This document shows, in pieces, positions 57,995-64,000 of a stretch of DNA of 64,000 bases (positions are counted from its first letter, which is position 1; each line of letters starts with the position of its first letter). Origin of the DNA: Nonomuraea candida (GTDB lineage: Bacteria; Actinomycetota; Actinomycetes; Streptosporangiales; Streptosporangiaceae); NCBI RefSeq assembly GCF_000725485.1, contig NZ_JOAG01000006.1:62001-126000 (forward strand). Direction: 5' to 3'. The notes beneath the pieces are model-generated. The model was not told the DNA's origin and did no database searches. It worked only from the letters and a program-made list of their open reading frames with translations. The position numbers and the translations under genes were made by a program.

Positions 57995-58801
57995 TCAGGG
58001 GCGGGCCGGGACGCGGCAGACGATCTCGCCGTGCAGGATCGAGATCCAGCCGTCCTCCGCCGCCGCCCACTCCAGCCACCCCTCCGAGATGCGGCGCAGG
58101 TCCGCTTCGGTGGCGGCGCCGGTGGCCAGGGCCCGCTCGGCCATGGCGGAGCTCAGGACGCGCTCGGCCCACATCCCGCCCCACCAGGCCCGGTCTTCCG
58201 GGTCGGCGAAGCACCAGGTGGAGGAGGTGGCGGTGACGTCGGTGAAGCCGGCCGCGCGGGCCCAGGACAGCAGCCGCCGCCCCGCGTCGGGCTCGCCGCC
58301 GTTGCCGCGGGCGACCCGCTGGTACAGGGCCATCCAGTCGTCGAGCGCGGGCACCCGGGGAAACCAGGCGAAGGCCGCGTAGTCGCTGTCGCGAACCGCC
58401 ACGAACCCGCCCGGCTTCGTCACCCGCCCCATCTCGCGCAGCGCCCGCACGGGGTCGCCCACGTGCTGGAGCACCTGGTGGGCGTGCACGACGCAGAACG
58501 TGTCGTCGGGGAATGCGAGGTCGTGCACGTCGGCCACCGCGAAGTCCACGTTCGCCACCCCCCGGCGGGCGACCTCCGCCCTGGCCAGGGCGAGCGCCTC
58601 CGCGTTCACCTCGGACGCCGTCACGTGCCCGACCAGGCCGGCCAGGTCGGCGGTGATCGTGCCGGGGCCGCTGCCCACGTCGAGGACCTTCATGTGCGGC
58701 TTCAGGTGGGGCAGCAGGTACGCGGCCGAGTTCGCGGCCGTGCGCCGGCGGTGCGAGCGCAGCACGGACTCGTGGTGGCCATGGGTGTAGACGGCGTCCA
58801 T
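57995..58801 (-). CDS. Class I SAM-dependent methyltransferase (UbiE-like)
   Basis: A 268-residue methyltransferase with motif I VLDVGSGPGTIT, post-I ASEVNAEALALARAE, motif II around DDTFCVVHAHQVLQHV and motif III RVTKPGGFVAVRD. The layout and length match the UbiE/COQ5-like and natural-product C- or O-methyltransferases. A Trp-rich C-terminal region (WCFADPEDRAWWGGMW) probably shapes the acceptor site. It is monocistronic, with GAGGGAG before the ATG. Confidence 0.87.
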   Translation of the reverse strand: MDAVYTHGHHESVLRSHRRRTAANSAAYLLPHLKPHMKVLDVGSGPGTITADLAGLVGHVTASEVNAEALALARAEVARRGVANVDFAVADVHDLAFPDDTFCVVHAHQVLQHVGDPVRALREMGRVTKPGGFVAVRDSDYAAFAWFPRVPALDDWMALYQRVARGNGGEPDAGRRLLSWARAAGFTDVTATSSTWCFADPEDRAWWGGMWAERVLSSAMAERALATGAATEADLRRISEGWLEWAAAEDGWISILHGEIVCRVPARP

Positions 58802-58958
58802 CGGTGAACTCCCTCGTTCTTCGCGACGATGCGATCACCCTAGCGCGAGTCTCACCATTCAAGAGAAAACGTCTTGAAATACGAGACACGGACGGATCAC
58901 CGCCCGCCGATCCGTACACTTGTCGCGAATCCTCCACACCGACAGGAAGGCGTTGATC

Positions 58959-59489
58959 GTGGGAGAGGTCCGGCCGATCGTGCACGTGGGCGATCCGGTG
59001 CTGCACACCGCGTGCGAGCCGGTCACCCGGTTCGACGGCGAGCTGGCGGCACTGGTGTCGGACATGTTCACCAGCATGTACGCCGCCGAGGGCGTGGGCC
59101 TGGCCGCCAACCAGATCGGCGTGCCGCTGCGCGTGTTCGTCTACGACTGCCCGGACGCCGAAGGGGTGCGGCACAAGGGCGTCGTCGTCAACCCCGAGCT
59201 GGCGCTGCCCGGGCTGGGCGAGCGGCGGCTGGACGCCGGCGACGAGGGCTGCCTGTCGGTGCCCGGCCAGTACGCGCCGCTGCCCCGGCCCGACCACGCC
59301 GTGGTGCGCGGCTTCGACGCCGGCGGCGCGCCCGTCACGGTCGAGGGCACCGGGCTGCTGGCGCGCTGCCTCCAGCACGAGACCGACCATCTCGACGGCT
59401 ACCTCTACATCGACCGCCTGCCGGCCAAGCGCCGCAAGCAGGTGCTGGCCGCGTACCGGGAGACGCAATCCGCTAAAGCGGACATATAG
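58959..59489 (+). CDS. def: Peptide deformylase
   Basis: A 176-residue metalloenzyme removing the formyl group from new proteins. All three motifs are present: [10 protein letters not shown] (46-55), EGCLSVP with Cys98, and QHETDHLDG with His140, Glu141 and His144. GTG 58959 is chosen because AGGAAGG lies at a suitable distance; a TTG far upstream would add residues not found in the family. This is likely one of several deformylases of the genome. Its 3' end overlaps the operator of the next gene. Confidence 0.92.
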   Translation: MGEVRPIVHVGDPVLHTACEPVTRFDGELAALVSDMFTSMYAAEGVGLAANQIGVPLRVFVYDCPDAEGVRHKGVVVNPELALPGLGERRLDAGDEGCLSVPGQYAPLPRPDHAVVRGFDAGGAPVTVEGTGLLARCLQHETDHLDGYLYIDRLPAKRRKQVLAAYRETQSAKADI

Positions 59490-59501
59490 CCGCTATAGTG
59501 G
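59469..59501. promoter_or_regulatory. Twin palindromes at the XRE-cupin gene promoter
   Basis: TCCGCT-AA-AGCGGA (59469-59482, perfect) is followed 7 nt later by CCGCTATAGTGG (59490-59501, one mismatch pair), which contains the -10 box TATAGT (59494-59499). The two related sites are about two helical turns apart, spanning the stop of the deformylase gene. Autoregulation by the XRE-family protein is likely. Confidence 0.65.
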
Positions 59502-59505
59502 AGGA

Positions 59506-60246
59506 ATGACGGGCGAAGGGGTGCTCTCCAGCGGGCTGTCCATGGCCGAGCTGGGGCTGCGCCTGCGGGCCGAGCGGCGGGCGCGCGGGTTGTCGATCGA
59601 GCGGCTGGCCGGGCTGAGCGGCATCAGCAGGAGCATGGTCTCCGAGGTCGAGCGGGGCGCGAAGACGCCGACCGTGCTGGTGCTCGACCGGCTGGCCACG
59701 GCGCTGGGCACCTCGATCTCCCGGCTGCTCGACGAGCCCGCCCAGAGCGCGCCGCGCGTGCTGCGCCACGCCGGGCAGCGGGTGCTGCGCGACCCGTCCG
59801 GCTGGGAGCGGCGGGTGCTGTCGCCGGTGCTGGGCGAGGTGGAGTTCGAGTTCATGCGCACCACCATCGGTCCCGGCGTGGACGCGGGCGAGTTCGCGCC
59901 GCACGCGCCGGGCTCGCGGGAGTACCTCGCCGTGGAGCGCGGCAGCCTGCGGCTGACGATCGACGGCAGCCCGTACGAGCTGGGCGCCGGCGACTCGGCG
60001 TACTACCCGGGCGACTGCCGGCACGCCTTCGCCAACGACGGCGCCACCGACTGCGTCTTCTACCTGGCCATGGAGCTGGGCCGGAAGACGGGCGCGGCCG
60101 GGCACCACGAGCCCCCGCCCGACCCGGCGCAGCACCCCGCGCCACAGCATCCCGCACCACAGCACGACGAACCACGGCACGACGAACCACGGCACGACGA
60201 ACCACGGCACGACGGAACACGGCACGACGGAACACAGGGGGACTAG
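59506..60246 (+). CDS. XRE-family regulator with C-terminal cupin domain
   Basis: A 246-residue regulator. The helix-turn-helix (12-70) includes LSIERLAGLSGISRSMVSEV and the cupin (about 85-195) includes REYLAVERGSLRLTIDG and LGAGDSAYYPGDCRH. Such HTH-cupin proteins sense small ligands and often control amino-acid or amine metabolism; the decarboxylase gene 4 nt downstream fits. The tail is an HDEPR repeat from a 15-bp minisatellite. ATG 59506 is 6 nt after TATAGT (leaderless) although GGAGGA is also present. Confidence 0.88.
   Translation: MTGEGVLSSGLSMAELGLRLRAERRARGLSIERLAGLSGISRSMVSEVERGAKTPTVLVLDRLATALGTSISRLLDEPAQSAPRVLRHAGQRVLRDPSGWERRVLSPVLGEVEFEFMRTTIGPGVDAGEFAPHAPGSREYLAVERGSLRLTIDGSPYELGAGDSAYYPGDCRHAFANDGATDCVFYLAMELGRKTGAAGHHEPPPDPAQHPAPQHPAPQHDEPRHDEPRHDEPRHDGTRHDGTQGD
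60165..60240. repeat. 15-bp minisatellite encoding a His/Asp/Glu/Pro/Arg tail
   Basis: Five units of CACGACGAACCACGG or CACGACGGAACACGG run to the stop codon of the XRE-cupin gene, adding an HDEPR/HDGTR repeat to the protein. Confidence 0.92.
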
Positions 60247-60250
60247 CCCG

Positions 60251-61657
60251 ATGGACGAGCTGCGCCTGGCCGGCGCCAAGGCGGCCGCGATCATGGCCGA
60301 CCACCTGGAGGGCGTCGGCGAGCGGCCGGTGTGGCGGCCGGTCCCGGACGGCGAGCTGGCCTGGCTCACCGGGCAGGAGCTGCCCGAGACGGGGCGGCCG
60401 CTCGACGAGCTGCTGGAGGACGCGCGGGCGCACGTGCTGCCGTACCCGATGGGCAACGGGCACCCGCGCTTCTTCGGCTGGGTGAACTCGCCGCCCAACC
60501 CGGCGGGCGTCCTGGTCGAGCCGCTGGCCGCCGCGCTGAACCCGAGCTGCGCCGGCGGCGACCACGCCGGGCCGCACCTGGAGCGCACGGTGGTGCGCTG
60601 GCTGGCCGGGCTGGTCGGCTTCCCGCACCCGCCCGGCGGCGGGCTGCTGACCAGCGGCGCGTCCATGGCCACCGTGATCTGCCTGGCCACCGCCCGGCAG
60701 CGGGCGGCGCTGGCCGACGGCTGGGACGCCCGCGAGGAGGGGCTGTCGGGACGTCCCGCCATGGTCATGTACGTCACCGAGGAGGGCCACAGCTGCCTGC
60801 ACAAGGCGGCCCAGCTCCTGGGCCTGGGGGCGCGGAACGTGCGCACGGTGCCGGTGGACGGCGCCTACCGGATGGACGTGGCCGCGCTGCGCGCCATGAT
60901 CGACGAGGACCTGGCCGCCGGGCTGCGGCCGTTCTGCGTGGCGGGCAGCGCGGGCACCGTGAACTCCGGCGCGGTGGACCCCCTCGACGAGATCGCGGAC
61001 GTGGCGGCGTCGTACGGGCTCTGGTTCCACGTGGACGGCGCGTACGGCGCGCTCGGGGTGCTGGCCGACGGCGCGGCGCCGCACTACGCGGGGCTGGCGC
61101 GGGCCGACTCGCTGGCCCTGGACCCGCACAAGTGGCTGGGCGTGCCGGTGGGCTGCGGCTGCGCGCTGCTGCGCGACCCGGCGGCGGCGCGGGCGGCCTT
61201 CAGCCTGGTGCCGTCGTATCTGGTGGACGAGAACGCCGGCGACCTGGGCTGGTTCTCCGAGTACGGGCCCGAGCAGACCCGGCCGTTCCGCGCGCTCAAG
61301 ACGTGGGCGACCCTGTCGCACCTGGGCCGCTCGGGCGTCAAGCGGCTGGTGGACCACACGACGGGGCTGGCCCGCACGCTGGCCGCGATGGTCGAGCGGG
61401 CGCCGGACTTCGAGCTGCTGGCCCCCGTCACCACCTCGATCACGGCCTTCCGCCACCTGCCCGGGGACGGCGGCGACCCGGACGCGCTCAACCAGGCCAT
61501 CCCGGTCGCGGTCCAGGCGCGCGGCAACGCCTTCCTCACCGGCACCCGGCTGGGCGGGCGCGCGGCGCTGCGGGCCTGCTTCCTGCACCCGGACACGACC
61601 GAGCAGGACCTGGTGGTGCTGCTGGACGAGATCCGCCTGGCCGCCAAGGCTCTGTGA
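60251..61657 (+). CDS. PLP-dependent aromatic-L-amino-acid/glutamate-type decarboxylase
   Basis: A 468-residue group II decarboxylase. Lys294 in DPHKWLG forms the PLP aldimine; His180 in EEGHSC stacks on the ring, and Asp262 in FHVDGAYG contacts the pyridine nitrogen. FFGWVNSPPNPAGVL at the N-terminal side forms the substrate pocket. It releases CO2 from an aromatic or related L-amino acid. It is coupled to, and probably controlled by, the XRE-cupin regulator just upstream. Exact substrate is unassigned. Confidence 0.88.
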   Translation: MDELRLAGAKAAAIMADHLEGVGERPVWRPVPDGELAWLTGQELPETGRPLDELLEDARAHVLPYPMGNGHPRFFGWVNSPPNPAGVLVEPLAAALNPSCAGGDHAGPHLERTVVRWLAGLVGFPHPPGGGLLTSGASMATVICLATARQRAALADGWDAREEGLSGRPAMVMYVTEEGHSCLHKAAQLLGLGARNVRTVPVDGAYRMDVAALRAMIDEDLAAGLRPFCVAGSAGTVNSGAVDPLDEIADVAASYGLWFHVDGAYGALGVLADGAAPHYAGLARADSLALDPHKWLGVPVGCGCALLRDPAAARAAFSLVPSYLVDENAGDLGWFSEYGPEQTRPFRALKTWATLSHLGRSGVKRLVDHTTGLARTLAAMVERAPDFELLAPVTTSITAFRHLPGDGGDPDALNQAIPVAVQARGNAFLTGTRLGGRAALRACFLHPDTTEQDLVVLLDEIRLAAKAL

Positions 61658-61770
61658 CCCCCGAGGCCGTGTGACGCAAGGCCCTGTGCGCCCGAGGCCG
61701 TGTGCCGCAAGGCCCCGTGACGCGCGGGGCCCTCGTGCCGCGAGGCCCCGTGGACGCCCGGGCCCTGCGA
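61648..61770. repeat. Degenerate 15-17-bp repeat seeded by the decarboxylase 3' end
   Basis: Variants of AAGGCTCTGTGACCCCCG and AGGCCGTGTGACGCA alternate (a 31-bp higher-order unit is visible) from the last codons of the decarboxylase through most of the gap to the convergent gene. Confidence 0.75.
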
Positions 61771-61785
61771 GGGGCGGGCGCCGCG

Positions 61786-62205
61786 TCAGGAGGAGGGCTG
61801 GTCGCTGTCCTTCAGCTCGCCCCAGCCGTGCCAGCGCTCCACCTCGATCCAGGCGCTGACCCGGCCGCGGACCCGGTCGGGGTAGGGTCCGCCGGTGTAG
61901 TGCGTGGAGACGCGGTCGATGTCCTTCAGCCCCTCATCGTCGCGCAGCTCGGTCACCCGGCCGATGAGCGTGACGTGCGTGTACCAGTCGTCGGCCAGCA
62001 CGGTCAGGCTCACCCGGGGGTCGCGGCGCAGGTGCTTCAGCCGCACCCGGCCCTCGTCGAGGTTGACCAGGACGCGGCCGTCCTCCCACAGGTACCAGGT
62101 GGGCGTGGTGACCGGGGTGCCGTCCGAGCGCAGGGTCGCCATGACGCAGGGGTTCGGGCGGCGCAGCAACTCGACGGCCTCCGGCGGCAGGGGCGGCTTG
62201 GACAT
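61786..62205 (-). CDS. PPOX-class (pyridoxamine-phosphate-oxidase-fold) F420- or flavin-dependent protein
   Basis: A 139-residue split-barrel protein of the FDOR/PPOX type. Typical segments are the N-terminal PCVMATLRSDGTPVTTPTWY, the LKHLRRDPRVSLTV strand-turn and the C-terminal SAWIEVERWHGWG. In actinobacteria many such small proteins bind F420, flavin or haem and reduce small molecules; which cofactor applies here is not settled by the sequence. Ribosome-binding site GAGGAGTG precedes the ATG. Confidence 0.82.
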   Translation of the reverse strand: MSKPPLPPEAVELLRRPNPCVMATLRSDGTPVTTPTWYLWEDGRVLVNLDEGRVRLKHLRRDPRVSLTVLADDWYTHVTLIGRVTELRDDEGLKDIDRVSTHYTGGPYPDRVRGRVSAWIEVERWHGWGELKDSDQPSS

Positions 62206-62404
62206 GGGCACTCCTCGGGCTCGGCCGGCCGGATCGGCGCACGGCCTGGACACTCGTCCTCAGGTTAGACAACGCCGGCGCCGGTGATCGGTCCGGGGGT
62301 GTCAACGGGCGGCATCGTTCTCGTGCGGAACCGATGCCCAAGTCCGGTGAATCGGCCGTTCGCGCGGGTAGGGGGTCGACCGGACCGACCTACAGGAGGA
62401 TCCC

Positions 62405-62821
62405 ATGGCGAAGACCGTGGCAGATGTGATGACCGCCCATCCGGCGACGGTTGAGGCCGACCAGCCCGTGTCCGTCGCGGCGACGCTCATGCGCGACAAC
62501 GACACCGGCGCGGTCATCGTCAACGACAACGGCCGCATGAAGGGCATCGTCACCGACCGCGACATCACCGTGCGCGTGGTCGCCGACGAGCGCGGCCCCG
62601 ACACGCCCGTGAGCGAGGCGTGCAGCCCGTCCGTCGAGGCCGTCGGCCCCGACACCAGCATCGAGCAGGCCGTCCAGCTCATGCGCACGCACGCCGTACG
62701 CCGCCTGCCGGTCGTCGAGGACGGCCGCGCCGTGGGCGTCGTCAGCCTCGGCGACCTCGCGGTCGAGCGCGATCCGAACTCGGCGCTGGCCGACATCTCG
62801 GCCGCGGAGGGCAACCGGTAG
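62405..62821 (+). CDS. CBS-domain-pair protein (Hrp1-like)
   Basis: A 138-residue protein consisting of two CBS domains (about 5-60 and 70-125): VADVMTAHPATVEADQPVSV and the second MRTHAVRRLPVVEDGRAVGV. Such stand-alone pairs bind adenine nucleotides and act as energy or stress sensors; the mycobacterial Hrp1 of the dormancy regulon has this layout. Excellent AGGAGGATC ribosome-binding site. A 199-bp upstream region should hold its promoter. Confidence 0.87.
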   Translation: MAKTVADVMTAHPATVEADQPVSVAATLMRDNDTGAVIVNDNGRMKGIVTDRDITVRVVADERGPDTPVSEACSPSVEAVGPDTSIEQAVQLMRTHAVRRLPVVEDGRAVGVVSLGDLAVERDPNSALADISAAEGNR

Positions 62822-62834
62822 TAGCGTCTGCCGT

Positions 62835-63224
62835 GTGTTCACCGTCGATGACGTACGGCAGTTCGCGCGCACGCTCCCGCGCTCCTCGGAGCACCTCATC
62901 AGGGACCGCGTGAAGTTCCGCGTGGGAAAGATCGTCTATGTGGCGTTCTCACGTGACGAGACCCTGATGGGGTTCGGGTTCCCCAAGGAGGAACGCGCGG
63001 CCCTGGTGGCGGCCGAACCGGCGAAGTTCCTGCTGCCACGGGAGTCCGACCTGCGTTTCAACTGGGTGGTGGCCCGCACGAACGCGCTCGATCCCGGGGA
63101 GATGCGGGAGCTGGTGCTGGAGGCGTGGCGGATGTGCGTGCCCAGGAAGGTACGCCTGGAGCAGGAGCAGGCCGGAAAGGTACGCCTGGAGCAGGAGCAG
63201 GCCGCCACCCGCACCACCCCCTAG
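62835..63224 (+). CDS. MmcQ/YjbR-family protein with repeated tail
   Basis: A 129-residue protein with the YjbR fold: FTVDDVRQFARTLPRSSEHL, KFRVGKIVYVAFS and the C-terminal ELVLEAWRMCVPRK. The family has a DNA-binding-like double-wing fold but unknown function. The last 25 residues are two copies of KVRLEQEQAG from a 30-bp duplication. GTG 62835 is 5 nt after a TAGCGT box, a leaderless arrangement. Confidence 0.8.
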   Translation: MFTVDDVRQFARTLPRSSEHLIRDRVKFRVGKIVYVAFSRDETLMGFGFPKEERAALVAAEPAKFLLPRESDLRFNWVVARTNALDPGEMRELVLEAWRMCVPRKVRLEQEQAGKVRLEQEQAATRTTP

Positions 63225-63254
63225 ACCGTCGCACCGGCTCTCCGGCTCTCCGGC

Positions 63255-64000
63255 TCAGGCGAGGCGGTCGATGCCGAGGGCGCTGATGAGGAGGCGTTCC
63301 TTGCGGTTGCCGAGCAGGCGCGCCGTCCAGTCCACGAAGCCGCCGTCGCCCACCTCCAGCCCCTTGCCGTAGACCTTGAAGCACAGGCCGCCGTAATAGC
63401 CGCGGCCCTCCTCCCTCTCCGGGTACGGCGTCGCGTCCAGCTCCGCGGCCACCCGTTCGAACCGTTCGTCCAGGACCGTGACCCTGGCCTCGGCGTCGGG
63501 CACCCCGCAGGCGCGCACGGCCCCGGTCAGGACGGCCAGGTGCTCGGCCGCGTGGCGGCGCTCGAACTCCAGGTCGCCGGGGTCCCGGCCGGCGGTGACC
63601 AGGGCGAACAGGGTGAAGTGGGCGTAGCTGACCGCGCCTTCGAAGCGCTGGGCGCGTACGACGCGTTGCAGGGCCGCCAGGCGTACGGGACGGGAGGGGT
63701 CGGCGCGGCGGCGCAGCGCCGCCTCCAGGGCGAGGGCGTTGGTGGGGTCGGCGGCCACCTCGCTGTTCCTGATCGTGGAGACCACCTTGTTCTGGTCGAC
63801 CGGGCCCAGCGCGGAGTGGGTGCCGAGCGGCGCGACGGGGGCCAGGGCGAGCACCTCCACCTCTCGCGGCAGCGCCGACAGCACCGCGTCCTCGGCCCGC
63901 CGCAGCCGGTGGAACGGGATCTGCGCGGGGGCCACGAAGCGGTCGTGGCCGTAGCGCCGCAGGACGTCGGCCGGGGAGAGCGCCCGCGCCCTGCGCCGCA
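63255..64000 (-). CDS. Unknown conserved-looking protein, 5' part outside the window
   Basis: The visible 248 codons encode the C-terminal part of a soluble protein; the frame is still open at the window edge, reading back through RRARALSPADVLRRYG. Segments such as GTHSALGPVDQNKVVSTIRNSEV, ADPTNALALEAALRRR and EGRGYYGGLCFKVYGKG show restrained composition and a conserved feel, vaguely reminiscent of class II tRNA-synthetase-like proteins such as HisZ. I do not recognise the family with confidence. Confidence 0.6.
   Translation of the reverse strand, partial: RRRARALSPADVLRRYGHDRFVAPAQIPFHRLRRAEDAVLSALPREVEVLALAPVAPLGTHSALGPVDQNKVVSTIRNSEVAADPTNALALEAALRRRADPSRPVRLAALQRVVRAQRFEGAVSYAHFTLFALVTAGRDPGDLEFERRHAAEHLAVLTGAVRACGVPDAEARVTVLDERFERVAAELDATPYPEREEGRGYYGGLCFKVYGKGLEVGDGGFVDWTARLLGNRKERLLISALGIDRLA

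Overview
This is one 64 kb stretch of a very GC-rich actinomycete chromosome. The gene style (dense GTG/ATG starts, 4-nt stop/start overlaps, carbohydrate ABC importers without their own ATPase, SpoIIE-type phosphatases, RsbW-like kinases, mycothiol-synthase-like double GNAT proteins) suggests a filamentous actinobacterium, most likely Streptosporangiales (Nonomuraea-like). The genus is an inference. No rRNA, tRNA, CRISPR array, prophage or replication origin was seen.

Layout. 1-2.0 kb: the end of a membrane-protein/TetR pair and a Tat-exported short-chain dehydrogenase. 2.1-9.3 kb (minus strand): an Ebo-type metabolite cluster read as one coupled operon: inositol-phosphate synthase, a repeat-encoded small ORF, UbiA-type prenyltransferase (EboC-like), TIM-barrel protein, EboA, TatD-like EboB, EboE and an alkaline-phosphatase-superfamily protein (EboF-like). 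A cyclitol-phosphate cyclase stands where the classical cluster has the dehydroquinate-synthase-like EboD. 9.6-17.8 kb: a sugar catabolic locus (GH36 alpha-galactosidase, ABC permeases and binding protein, divergent ROK regulator, ManD-type mannonate dehydratase) with shared operator-like repeats. 17.9-23.7 kb: PAS-GAF-SpoIIE phosphatase, P1B-4-type metal ATPase with divergent ArsR sensor, and an RsbW-like protein.

24.5-29.2 kb: a four-gene operon (unknown coiled-coil protein, RecB/Cas4-like nuclease with a Cys cluster, unknown beta-rich protein, SF1 helicase) whose gene order mirrors the domain order of Dna2. This is the best candidate for an undescribed DNA-processing or defence module. 29.4-33.6 kb: GNAT, a lower-GC patch with a Tn3-family transposase remnant, HxlR/SnoaL pair, TetR, RsbW-like protein. 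33.6-38.0 kb: Ppx/GppA, unusual P450, formylglycine-generating enzyme, MurG-like glycosyltransferase. 38.2-41.0 kb: three tandem paralogues of an unknown membrane/coiled-coil protein. 41.4-46.9 kb: ABC exporter with its own two-component system, then a second two-component system. 46.9-49.7 kb: bacterial NACHT STAND NTPase. 49.8-64 kb: acyl-CoA synthetase, nucleotidyltransferase, arylamine N-acetyltransferase, GNAT, zinc-ribbon protein, autoregulated HTH gene with a broken hydrolase, secreted peptide, methyltransferase, peptide deformylase, XRE-cupin regulator with PLP decarboxylase, F420/PPOX protein, CBS protein, YjbR protein and a truncated unknown gene.

Three genome-level habits stand out. 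(1) Minisatellites (12-53 bp units) are everywhere, often ending exactly in a gene's 3' end, or lying in frame inside loops and tails. (2) Gaps inside operons are bridged by tiny ORFs that overlap both neighbours by 4 nt. (3) Many genes start 5-8 nt after a TANNNT box, as expected for leaderless transcripts.
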